In this document: positions 1 to 13,396 of the stretch, piece after piece
Numbering within the stretch: the first letter of the stretch is position 1
Layout of the letters: every line of letters begins with the position of its first letter
Assembly (NCBI RefSeq): GCF_007923355.1
Contig: NZ_VOGO01000005.1
Location: forward strand, 62,001 to 126,000
DNA length: 64,000 nt
DNA from: Falsiphaeobacter marinintestinus
Lineage (GTDB): Bacteria; Pseudomonadota; Alphaproteobacteria; Rhodobacterales; Rhodobacteraceae
Reading direction: 5' to 3'
Notes under the pieces: model-generated
What the model was told of the DNA's origin: nothing
The model's database searches: none
Seen by the model: only the letters and a program-made list of their open reading frames with translations
Program-made: the position numbers and the translations under genes

Positions 1-1781
<1,781 letters not shown>

Positions 1782-1858
1782 TCAGTTTTCAGAGGGTGCG
1801 GGGGAAAGGTGCGTGTTGCCACGCACCTTGCGGTTGGCTGTGAACTTGCGTGCAAAGC

Positions 1859-5995
<4,137 letters not shown>

Positions 5996-6180
5996 AACAG
6001 AGGTCACCTTGTGTTTGTCTCACCGGTCAGGGAGGCCGTCGGGCCCCGGCTCCCCGCCCATACGAGAGTGCGCGCTTGGATCAATACCTGGCCGCCATCC
6101 CGAGTGGTGGCCTCCCGATCCATGAACCGCGCCTTAGGAAACGCCCGAAGTCGCACGGGCCCTTTCTAAGACAGGTTCGG

Positions 6181-6255
6181 CTGGACCCGGTTTCCCCGGA
6201 TCCAGCCACAATATTCACGGGTCGCATCGCGATTGCCCGGCTACGCCGGAGCAAT
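6181..6255 (-). promoter_or_regulatory. Paired stem-loops in the rplL-rpoB spacer
   Basis: The 278-base spacer between rplL and rpoB contains two good hairpins. One pairs 6181-6190 with 6196-6205 (9 pairs, one mismatch, 5-base loop). The other pairs 6232-6241 with 6245-6255 (10 pairs, one bulged A, 3-base loop). Neither is followed on the minus strand by a run of T, so they do not look like complete Rho-independent terminators. In E. coli the same spacer holds a partial attenuator and an RNase III site that set rpoB expression below rplL; an equivalent role here is inference. Confidence 0.45.
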
Positions 6256-6273
6256 GCGCCCGCTAAAGGGTGA

Positions 6274-6648
6274 TTAGACCACTTCGACTTCGGCGCCAGC
6301 TGCTTCCAGCTTGCCTTTGACGTCTTCGGCTTCGTCTTTCGACACGCCTTCTTTGATCTTGCCGCCAGCTTCGACCAGTGCCTTGGCTTCTTTCAGGCCA
6401 AGACCGGTGATGCCGCGAACTTCTTTGATCACGTTGATTTTCGACGCGCCCGGGTTTTTCAGGACAACGTCAAATTCGGTCTTTTCTTCTTCAGCTGCGC
6501 CACCGGCATCTGCCGGGCCAGCCATCATCACTGCGCCGCCAGCTGCGGGCTCGATGCCGTACTCATCCTTGAGGATGGTTTTCAGTTCTTGTGCTTCCAG
6601 CAGGGTCAGGCCCACGATGCTTTCTGCGAGTGCTTTCAGATCAGCCAT
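6274..6648 (-). CDS. rplL: 50S ribosomal protein L7/L12
   Basis: Stalk protein of the large ribosomal subunit that recruits translation GTPases. The 124-residue product has the expected layout: an N-terminal dimerisation helix ([21 protein letters not shown]), an alanine/glycine-rich hinge at about residues 35-52, and the C-terminal factor-binding domain with the conserved [12 protein letters not shown] segment. It lies 81 bases downstream of rplJ and is cotranscribed with it. Confidence 0.98.
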   Translation of the reverse strand: MADLKALAESIVGLTLLEAQELKTILKDEYGIEPAAGGAVMMAGPADAGGAAEEEKTEFDVVLKNPGASKINVIKEVRGITGLGLKEAKALVEAGGKIKEGVSKDEAEDVKGKLEAAGAEVEVV

Positions 6649-6729
6649 TTTATCAGCTCTTTCCGTTTAGATGTGTTTTCCAACGTCAGGTCAGGTACCC
6701 TACGCCGGTCAGTACATGTCGCTGTCCGC

Positions 6730-7248
6730 TTACGCGGCTTCCGCCTTCTCTTCGATGGTCGAAAGGATGCTTGCGATGTTGCTTGCAGGTGCGCCAATGG
6801 CCCCGGCGATATTCGAAGCAGGTGCGCCGAGCATGCCCGCGATGGTAGCAATAAGCTCCTCGCGCGACGGCATTTTCGACACTGCTTGAACACCGGCCCG
6901 GTCCAGAGCGTTCTCACCCATTGCGCCGCCAAGAATTTCGAATTTCTTGTTCTCTTTGGCGAAATCCTCGGCAACCTTGGCCGCAGCCACAGGATCCTCG
7001 GAATAGGTCAGAACGGTCATACCGGTCAGAAGGTCGGCGATGCTTTCGCAAGGCTTTCCGTCAAGGGCGATTTTGGCGAGCCTGTTCTTGGCAACACGCA
7101 CAGATCCACCCGCTTCGCGTGCACGGGCGCGCAGATCCTGCATTTCAGCAACTGTCAGACCGACATAGTGGGATACCACTACGACGCCAGAGCTTTCGAA
7201 GATTTGGCCGAGTTCCTCGACCACTTTCTCTTTCTGGGCTCTATCCAC
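6730..7248 (-). CDS. rplJ: 50S ribosomal protein L10
   Basis: Base of the L7/L12 stalk on 23S rRNA; in the family the L10-L12 complex also represses its own mRNA. The GTG at 7246-7248 gives a 172-residue product beginning [13 protein letters not shown], the usual L10 start, with GGAGAG 4 bases before it. A longer reading from 7302 would add 18 residues that do not resemble L10 and would run through a leader hairpin, so it was not used. The C-terminal helix rich in alanine (GAPASNIA repeats) is the L7/L12 binding part. Confidence 0.97.
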   Translation of the reverse strand: MDRAQKEKVVEELGQIFESSGVVVVSHYVGLTVAEMQDLRARAREAGGSVRVAKNRLAKIALDGKPCESIADLLTGMTVLTYSEDPVAAAKVAEDFAKENKKFEILGGAMGENALDRAGVQAVSKMPSREELIATIAGMLGAPASNIAGAIGAPASNIASILSTIEEKAEAA

Positions 7249-7430
7249 AGTTCTCTCCAAGTTTGGGACGCAACCACGTCCCGGCTCATGTTTGCCGGGC
7301 ATTCACCCGGCGTTCAGGTCCGATATACGGGGTTGAGCCAAAAACCGCCCGAGGAACAGCCCCCGGTCAATCTGGTCTTTCCCGTCTCAGGCAGGAGATT
7401 AAGACACGCAGAACGCGTCACCCACCGTCT
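7249..7430 (-). promoter_or_regulatory. Probable L10 autoregulatory leader of rplJ-rplL
   Basis: The untranslated leader of rplJ is about 230 bases long. Close to the start it has two tight hairpins: 7265-7270 pairs with 7277-7282, and 7294-7299 pairs with 7306-7311. Further upstream (about 7390-7430) lies a conserved-looking stretch containing AATCTCCTGCC and GAGACGGG on the minus strand, which I associate with L10 leaders. Position and structure fit the known feedback control of L10-L12; a covariance search was not possible here. Confidence 0.5.
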
Positions 7431-7483
7431 TGGACGAAACGAAATAAAGCGCACGACGAATCGCACGCTTTGTTCCGCAGCCT

Positions 7484-7512
7484 TACTTAAGACAGCGTTC
7501 GGAGGTTTCCAA
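7484..7512 (-). promoter_or_regulatory. Candidate promoter of rplJ-rplL-rpoBC
   Basis: On the minus strand TTGGAA (7507-7512) and TAAGTA (7484-7489) are separated by 17 bases, a good sigma70-type pair. Transcription would begin near 7477 and produce the L10 leader. The gene upstream on this strand, fadD, ends over 1 kb away and a + strand gene lies between, so a local promoter is required. Beyond it, 7513-7811 shows no gene I can support. Confidence 0.5.
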
Positions 7513-7811
7513 GGGGTAAACGTGAAAGTTTAGCGGCTGAACGACAGGTTGTATCCGTTCGCACAAACCCGGACGGCTTGCCCATAGGCTATAACCAGTT
7601 CGGCACCTGTGCAGATATCGTGTAAGTAGATGCCCCCTACGCTAGGCAAACCCTGACGGGGAAGGTGGCAATATCTGTCTTGCGTACAAAAGCGAAAGTT
7701 GGCTGCGATTACACCAAGGGCTTGTTTGGGCAGCTAATGACCGCAAGGTACTGGTAGCCATGCTTTCTCAAATTTAGGGCATGCAATACAAAATCGCTCG
7801 GAGGGCGCTGA

Positions 7812-8433
7812 ATGATCCGTAGTTTCTCAGTATCGGCATTTATTGTTTTCGGCTTCTGCTTGTGGGTGTCGGCGATTGCTGCGTCAGACCAAGACGTTGA
7901 TTATATCCACACAACCTGCGAGCCATCAGCCTCGTGCCCGATTGAATACGATCATCTTGCGACGCAGGACACGGATCCTTTTGTTTTGAGCCCATTTCCC
8001 CGTGAAAGGAAAGCGGAACTGCGGCAAGTAGAGCGTTTCAAGACAGTTACAGACTGTCTGGTTCGAATGGAGCGACACTCTGAGACACCGGACCTGCGCA
8101 AAATAGACTGGAAAAAAATGACCAGCAAAGCCGCGTTTGCAAGTTTGTATGTTCCGGGTTTTCGCCAGTTATGGATCGCCTGAAAAGGCAAAGCTCTGGC
8201 TCGAGGCGCAAGGCCTGGAGGGCGTTATCTCAGATACTTACACCGCACATACGGAAATCATCACACGTGTCCGCGTTTATAATCATCCCCGAGAATCAGG
8301 TGAAATTTTTGTATCCCAAGGATTGGTATCGTCTTTGATGCTGAAACGCATGGTTGCCATAGAAGAGTTTTTGGCAACCTGGAGCCCGGATGGTGTGCTT
8401 CGAGGTGTTCGTTACGAAACCTCCGCGTATTAG
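7812..8433 (+). pseudogene. Frameshifted exported protein of unknown function
   Basis: Two overlapping + frames make one protein. Frame A runs from ATG 7812, has an N-terminal signal peptide (about 22 residues ending ASA-like at SAIAA) and stops at 8183. Frame B is open from just after a stop at 8119-8121 to 8433 and encodes a well-behaved sequence including FRVFASYGSPEKAKLWLEAQG and a C-terminal VAIEEFLATW segment, but has no credible start of its own. The switch lies between about 8122 and 8150 and equals one extra base. Joined, they would give a periplasmic protein of roughly 205 residues. I do not recognise the family. It may be a pseudogene or a sequencing error; a seven-A run at 8112-8118 lies just upstream of the switch. 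Confidence 0.6.
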
Positions 8434-8660
8434 AATTGCAGTCCTGGCCCGTGTTTCTGCGGGTGGCGTTAGTGGTGCTCTTGCGGATGCTATAGTCGGA
8501 CACAACTACGCTCGTCACCTTCAAACATTAGCCCCAGACCTTCCGTTCAAGCGCTCTCCGGCATTCAGAATTTCGGACTATGAACCGACATCCGACCAAA
8601 ATTTGCGGATGTCGGCGATCATGTATCAACCGGTTGTTTGTAAGTTAGGAGATCCCAGCC

Positions 8661-10358
8661 TCAACTCAGATAGTCTTCTCGCAACTGGCGACGCAGCACT
8701 TTTCCGGACAGAGTGACGGGCACCTCCTCGACGAATTTGATCAGCTTCGGGATCTTGTAGTTGGTCAGATCCTCGCGGCAGGCGGCCAGCACGGCCTCTT
8801 CGGTGACGCTGTCGTCTGCGCGCACGATGAAGGCTGCGGGTACTTCGGCCGACTTTTCGTCCGGGATGCCGATGACGCCGACCTGAACCACGCCGGGAAT
8901 GGTCGAAATCACATCTTCGATCTCGTTCGGTGAGACGTTGAAGCCAGACACGAGGATCATGTCTTTCTTACGGTCCACGATCTCCAGAAACCCATCTTCG
9001 TCCATCACGCCGATATCACCGGAGTAAAGCCAGCCATCGCGGATGGTTTCGGCTGTGGCCTCGGCCCGATTGATATAACCTTTCATCAAGGTCGGGCTAC
9101 GCGCGATCACCTCGCCGGGTTGGCCCAAAGGCACATCGTTGCCGTTGTCGTCGACAATTCGGATTTCGGCCCCCGGCACCGGGATACCAACCTTGCCAAA
9201 GCGATTGTCGGCCGGTGGGTTCAACGTCAGAACGCCCGAGATTTCCGTCATCCCATAGCCCTGATTGATGCTGATGCCCGTCATGTCCTGCCATTTGGTC
9301 GCGACACCCGCCTGCTGGGCAGCGCCACCCGACCCGCAGAACCGGAAGTTTTCGAACATCTTCTTGTCGAACCAGGGCTCGACCATCATCGCAGCGAACA
9401 GAGTGTTGATGCCGGTGAACCAAGTGATGTTGTATTTCTCGAACGCCGTTTTCAGGTTCGACGGCGGGCGTGGGCTGGGCACCAGAACGCCGTGGCCACC
9501 GGTTTGCAGGCCTGCAACAAAGATCAGCGCAAAGGCCGTGATGTGATACAGCGGCAATGCGATAAGGGTGGTTTCTCCACTGCCCTCCATCTGACCTTCG
9601 GTCATCAGATAAGCCTGATGTGCGTTCAGAATGATGCCTTCGTGTGACAGTTCAGCCCCTTTGCTACGCCCCGTGGTTCCGCTGGTGTACTGAAACAACG
9701 CCGTATCCGAGGGCTGCACGGTGGCAGAATAGGCCGCAATATCGCGGCCCTGCGCCGCGCGCCGCCCGGTGTTCAGGGCTGCCGACATTTTGGTGTGCGG
9801 CGTCGCCATGTCAGGCACGACCTTGCGTACACGTTTCAGCACAAACCCCAGCAGCGTCTTCTTGATGACCGGGAAGAAATCGACCAGCGACAAGACGATG
9901 ACGTGCTTGACGCCTGTGTTTGCGATGACCTGATCAACCTTGTCACCAAACAGATCGATGATCACAAGCGTCTTGGCCCCGCTGTCGGTCAACTGATGTT
10001 CAAGCTCATGCGCCGTATAGAGCGGGTTGACGTTGGTGCTGATGCAGCCCGCCTTGGCGATCCCCATCGAAGCGACACCGAAGCCAATACAGTTCGGCGT
10101 CATCAGGGCCACCGTATCGCCCTGCGCCATCCCTAGTTCTTCCCGCAGATAGGCTGCGAAATGATCCGAATGCTCATCCAGATCGCCATAGGTAACCGTG
10201 GCGTCAGCGCCGGTCGGCAGGATGGTGGTCAAAGCCGGGCGGTCTGCATACTCCTGCACCGCCTGCCGCATCATTTGCGGCAGTGTCTGGTTTTCGACAG
10301 TGATCGGATCAAAACTGCGCGCGGCCTCGGTATAATATTTGTCCCAGACGTTTGGCAT
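8661..10358 (-). CDS. fadD: Acyl-CoA synthetase (AMP-binding, FadD type)
   Basis: Activates a carboxylic acid, probably a medium- or long-chain fatty acid, to its CoA thioester through an acyl-AMP. The 565-residue product has the AMP-binding signature YTSGTTGRSKG at residues 224-234, the NQGYGMTE motif, and the C-terminal hinge GDIGVMDEDGFLEIVDRKKD with the conserved lysine near the end (LSGKVLRR). The ATG at 10356-10358 follows a very strong GGGGAGGAG site by 6 bases; extending to 10415 adds a basic, unconserved stretch. It sits alone between rplA and rplJ on the same strand. Confidence 0.9.
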   Translation of the reverse strand: MPNVWDKYYTEAARSFDPITVENQTLPQMMRQAVQEYADRPALTTILPTGADATVTYGDLDEHSDHFAAYLREELGMAQGDTVALMTPNCIGFGVASMGIAKAGCISTNVNPLYTAHELEHQLTDSGAKTLVIIDLFGDKVDQVIANTGVKHVIVLSLVDFFPVIKKTLLGFVLKRVRKVVPDMATPHTKMSAALNTGRRAAQGRDIAAYSATVQPSDTALFQYTSGTTGRSKGAELSHEGIILNAHQAYLMTEGQMEGSGETTLIALPLYHITAFALIFVAGLQTGGHGVLVPSPRPPSNLKTAFEKYNITWFTGINTLFAAMMVEPWFDKKMFENFRFCGSGGAAQQAGVATKWQDMTGISINQGYGMTEISGVLTLNPPADNRFGKVGIPVPGAEIRIVDDNGNDVPLGQPGEVIARSPTLMKGYINRAEATAETIRDGWLYSGDIGVMDEDGFLEIVDRKKDMILVSGFNVSPNEIEDVISTIPGVVQVGVIGIPDEKSAEVPAAFIVRADDSVTEEAVLAACREDLTNYKIPKLIKFVEEVPVTLSGKVLRRQLREDYLS

Positions 10359-10476
10359 CCGGTCTCCTCCCCTGATTTTATTGTTTTTGCGTGTCCTCCG
10401 CAGTTCACTGTACAAAAAAAACGCAATTCGAACAGGGGCGCGTGTACGACTCTGCCATTTGCCGTCCTCAGGACAG

Positions 10477-10513
10477 CAAAAAGCCCGGGCTGTACCAAAA
10501 CAGCCCGGGCTTT
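10477..10513 (-). terminator. Rho-independent terminator after rplA
   Basis: A perfect 14-base stem (10480-10493 with 10500-10513) with a 6-base loop is followed on the minus strand by a run of five T. It ends the rplK-rplA transcript about 20 bases after the rplA stop and separates it from fadD. Confidence 0.93.
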
Positions 10514-10534
10514 CAGAATTGATTTAAGGTGGGC

Positions 10535-11233
10535 TTATTCGCCCGAGGCGTTGGCCACGTCCACCGATACACCCGGACCCATGGTCGAGCTGAGGCAGAT
10601 TTTCTTCAGGTAAGTGCCTTTGGCGCCCGACGGACGCGCCTTGGCAACCGCGCCGATAAAGGCGCGAACGTTTTCGACCAGTTGGGCTTCGTTGAACGAT
10701 GCCTTGCCAACACCTGCGTGCACAACACCGGCTTTTTCGGCCTTGAACTGGACTTCACCGCCCTTGGCGTTCTTGACGGCTTCGGCGACGTCCATGGTCA
10801 CGGTACCAACCTTGGGGTTCGGCATCAGGTTGCGTGGGCCAAGGATCTTACCCAAACGACCAACAACAGGCATCATGTCCGGGGTTGCAATGCAACGATC
10901 GAAATCGATGGTGCCACCCTGAATGGATTCCATCAGGTCTTCGGCGCCAACGATATCGGCTCCGGCGGCCTGAGCTTCTTCGGCCTTGGGGCCGCGTGCA
11001 AAAACAGCCACGCGGACAGTTTTGCCGGTGCCGTTCGGCAGGCCGATCACGCCGCGGACCATCTGGTCAGCGTGGCGCGGGTCGACGCCCAGGTTCATGG
11101 CGATTTCAACGGTTTCGTCGAACTTGGCCGAGGCGTTTGCCTTAATCATTGCAACAGCTTCTTCGACGGTGACGTCGTTCTTGCCTGCAAAGGCTTCGCG
11201 CGCGGCGCGGGTGCGTTTTCCGAGCTTTGCCAT
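10535..11233 (-). CDS. rplA: 50S ribosomal protein L1
   Basis: Forms the L1 stalk on 23S rRNA near the E site and, in the family, represses translation of the L11-L1 mRNA. It has 232 residues from [15 protein letters not shown], with the conserved [16 protein letters not shown] and [23 protein letters not shown] segments. One base separates it from the rplK stop, so the two genes are translationally coupled. A strong terminator follows. Confidence 0.98.
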   Translation of the reverse strand: MAKLGKRTRAAREAFAGKNDVTVEEAVAMIKANASAKFDETVEIAMNLGVDPRHADQMVRGVIGLPNGTGKTVRVAVFARGPKAEEAQAAGADIVGAEDLMESIQGGTIDFDRCIATPDMMPVVGRLGKILGPRNLMPNPKVGTVTMDVAEAVKNAKGGEVQFKAEKAGVVHAGVGKASFNEAQLVENVRAFIGAVAKARPSGAKGTYLKKICLSSTMGPGVSVDVANASGE

Positions 11234-11234
11234 C

Positions 11235-11660
11235 TTACTTCACCTCGATGCCCATAGAGCGGGCAGAGCCCAGGATGATCTTCATGGCGCCTTCCATGTC
11301 GGTGGCGCTGAGATCTTTCATCTTCGCTTCGGCGATTTCTTTCACCTGAGCAGCGGTCACGGTACCAACGGTTTCACGCGACGGGGTTTTCGCACCCGAC
11401 TTAACCTTGGCCGCCTTCTTCAGGTAATACGACGCCGGGGGCGTCTTGATGTCCATGGTGAAGGACTTGTCCTGATAATAGGTAATCACGGTCGGGCACG
11501 GAGCGCCAGGCTCCATGTCTGCGGTCTTGGCGTTGAACGCCTTGCAGAATTCCATGATGTTGATGCCGCGCTGACCCAGCGCAGGGCCGACGGGCGGCGA
11601 CGGGTTTGCCTGTCCGGCAGGCACTTGCAGCTTCATGCTGCCAACGAGTTTCTTGGCCAT
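11235..11660 (-). CDS. rplK: 50S ribosomal protein L11
   Basis: Binds the GTPase-associated centre of 23S rRNA and is needed for RelA-type stringent activation in the family. It has 141 residues from the ATG at 11658-11660, preceded by AAGGAG at a good distance; the longer frame to 11699 adds 13 unconserved residues. The proline-rich N-terminal [19 protein letters not shown] segment, target of thiopeptides in the family, is intact. Confidence 0.98.
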   Translation of the reverse strand: MAKKLVGSMKLQVPAGQANPSPPVGPALGQRGINIMEFCKAFNAKTADMEPGAPCPTVITYYQDKSFTMDIKTPPASYYLKKAAKVKSGAKTPSRETVGTVTAAQVKEIAEAKMKDLSATDMEGAMKIILGSARSMGIEVK

Positions 11661-11783
11661 TGGCCTTCTCCTTTTCAACTCTTCCGGAACGCGTTCCAAA
11701 AGATATGGTCGATGTGGTCCGGTCTGATGATCGCGATCACCTCGCCTCCCACGGGGGTGTCACTGAGACAGCGACAGGCGCGC

Positions 11784-11812
11784 GTCCTACACCGGCCCCG
11801 CGTGCAATGCAA
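11784..11812 (-). promoter_or_regulatory. Candidate promoter of rplK-rplA
   Basis: On the minus strand TTGCAT (11807-11812) and TAGGAC (11784-11789) are separated by 17 bases. The start would lie about 115 bases before rplK. The pair TTGC..-17-TAGGAC is nearly repeated in front of mcd at 43871-43899. A + strand gene lies between nusG and rplK, which makes a separate promoter necessary. The rest of 11661-12000 holds nothing I can name. Confidence 0.5.
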
Positions 11813-12000
11813 GTGATTCCGCCGTAAGTGGCTATGTCACAGCGCGCTGTCAGATGATCCCCCCGCGAAGAGGAACGGCCCTGCCTGGCAAACCGGAGGA
11901 TATGCCGGGCGACCTGGGCCAGCGAAACCACAAAGGTCAGCACATCGGCCTGAAACGCTTGCGATTTGTACAGCCCATTGCCTGAGAATTCGCGACGCTT

Positions 12001-12453
12001 ATGATCATCGACATGAAACGAACCCCTTATGACGTTATGGAAACCTATCTGACCGAGGTTGGCGGCAAAGGTCGGTTTGAGCTGATCAATGAACTCGCTC
12101 ATCCCGATATGGTTGATGAAGCCAACCAAGCCTTTGGCGGACCACCCGGGCGGGATGGGTTGATCGCCCATGTCAAAGGGTTTCGGAGGGCGCTGGATGC
12201 ACCGCAGTTTTCCATCGACCGGATCGTAGCAGGCCCCGACGACGTGATGGCGTGGTGGTCGTTCACCGGAACCCATGTCGGCCCGTGGCTGAACCGTGCG
12301 CCAACCGGCAATCCGGTTTCGGGCACGGTGTTCAGCTTTTTCGAGCTAAGGGAGGGACGGATCGCGCGTTATCGGCTGTGGCTGTGCGCCATGTTCGACA
12401 CGCCCGTCGTGTTTGATTCATCACGGCCACAGTTGTTCGATACACAACCCTAA
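12001..12453 (+). CDS. SnoaL-like / NTF2-fold protein
   Basis: A 150-residue protein of the cone-shaped NTF2-like superfamily (SnoaL-like): early helix YDVMETYLTEVGGKGRFELINELAHPDMVD, GRDGLIAHVKGFRRAL, and the strand segment DDVMAWWSFTGTHVGPWLNRAPTGNPVSGTVFSFFELREGRIARYRLW. Many relatives act on small hydrophobic ligands or have no known substrate, so no reaction is assigned. The start could be 12001 or the ATG at 12013; neither has a clear ribosome binding site. It converges with nusG, a weak 6-bp-based stem-loop at 12494-12520 lying between them. Confidence 0.75.
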   Translation: MIIDMKRTPYDVMETYLTEVGGKGRFELINELAHPDMVDEANQAFGGPPGRDGLIAHVKGFRRALDAPQFSIDRIVAGPDDVMAWWSFTGTHVGPWLNRAPTGNPVSGTVFSFFELREGRIARYRLWLCAMFDTPVVFDSSRPQLFDTQP

Positions 12454-12526
12454 GCATTGATCCGAGCGGGTCTTGAACGTGGTGAGATAAGGTGTTGCCC
12501 GACGCGACGCATCAGGCAACAGACGC

Positions 12527-13060
12527 TTAGATTTGCTTGGTGACCTGGGTGAATTCCAGCTCGACCGGGGTTTCGCGACCGAAGATCGACACTGTGACTT
12601 TCAGGCGCTGGTTGTCTTCGTCGACTTCTTCGACCATGCCGTCGAAATCTTCGAACGGGCCGTCGTTGACTTTGACCTTCTCGCCGATCTCGTAGTGGAT
12701 CAGGGTGCGCGGCGATTCTTCGCCTTCCTGAACGCGGTTCAGGATCTGGTTCACTTCGGCGTCGCGCATCGGCATCGGGCGACCTTGCGGGCCCAGAAAA
12801 CCGGTGACGCGGTTGATCGAGTTGATCAGGTGATAGCCCTGATCGGACATTTCCATGTGGACAAGAACATAGCCGGGCATAAAGCGGCGCTCGGTCGTGA
12901 CCTTCTTGCCGCGACGCACTTCGATCACTTCTTCGGTGGGAACCAGAACTTCGTCGATGTCGTCCTCAAGCCCTTTTTCGATCACCGCAGTCCGGATTGA
13001 TTCTGCGATCTTCTTTTCGAAATTCGAAAGAACGCTGACCGAATACCACCGTTTTGCCAT
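12527..13060 (-). CDS. nusG: Transcription termination/antitermination factor NusG
   Basis: Binds RNA polymerase through its N-terminal NGN domain ([18 protein letters not shown] at the start) and links it to Rho or ribosomal protein S10 through the C-terminal KOW domain ([20 protein letters not shown]). It has 177 residues, the normal size. The ribosome binding site is weak (AGGGTGA 7 bases before the ATG). Normally it directly follows secE; here 2 kb and an RTX gene on the opposite strand intervene, and a terminator lies just upstream. Confidence 0.97.
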   Translation of the reverse strand: MAKRWYSVSVLSNFEKKIAESIRTAVIEKGLEDDIDEVLVPTEEVIEVRRGKKVTTERRFMPGYVLVHMEMSDQGYHLINSINRVTGFLGPQGRPMPMRDAEVNQILNRVQEGEESPRTLIHYEIGEKVKVNDGPFEDFDGMVEEVDEDNQRLKVTVSIFGRETPVELEFTQVTKQI

Positions 13061-13138
13061 TGTCAGTTCACCCTGTGTCGGTCGGGAAGCGGCCCGAACC
13101 CCATTGTCTTAGATTTGCGTTGCAGCGTGTCGCGCAAC

Positions 13139-13173
13139 AAAAAAGCGGCGTGCCAACGGAATCGCCGCACGCC
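13139..13173 (-). terminator. Terminator-like hairpin just upstream of nusG
   Basis: A stem of 7 G/C-rich pairs (13147-13153 with 13167-13173) is followed on the minus strand, after two bases, by six T (13139-13144). It points toward nusG, 79 bases before its start codon. It would stop transcripts arriving from the secE side, or act as an attenuator in the nusG leader. A TTGCGC about 8 bases further down could be the -35 of a nusG promoter, but its -10 is poor. Confidence 0.6.
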
Positions 13174-13396
13174 ATGTCATGAAGTGACGGGGTGCATACT
13201 CCGCTTTGCCGCCCATGACAAGGCCCGCGCCCCCAGGATGCCGGATACCGGCCGAGAATTTGGGCACACTTCTCAGCGGCTGGCTCATGTTTAGACTTCC
13301 CCAACGTCACCTCAACATGGAGATGCATTTTGTGCCGACCCGTCATAACGTTATGCCATTAGACCACAAATTCAACATGTTACGGAGCCTTTAACG

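Noticed and set aside
7249-7302. N-terminal extension of L10 by 18 residues
   Set aside because: Runs through a leader hairpin and adds residues foreign to L10; the GTG at 7248 has a proper GGAGAG site.
12494-12520. Stem-loop between nusG and the SnoaL-like gene as a terminator
   Set aside because: Only six solid pairs at the base, a large loop and no T run on either strand; not strong enough to list as a terminator.
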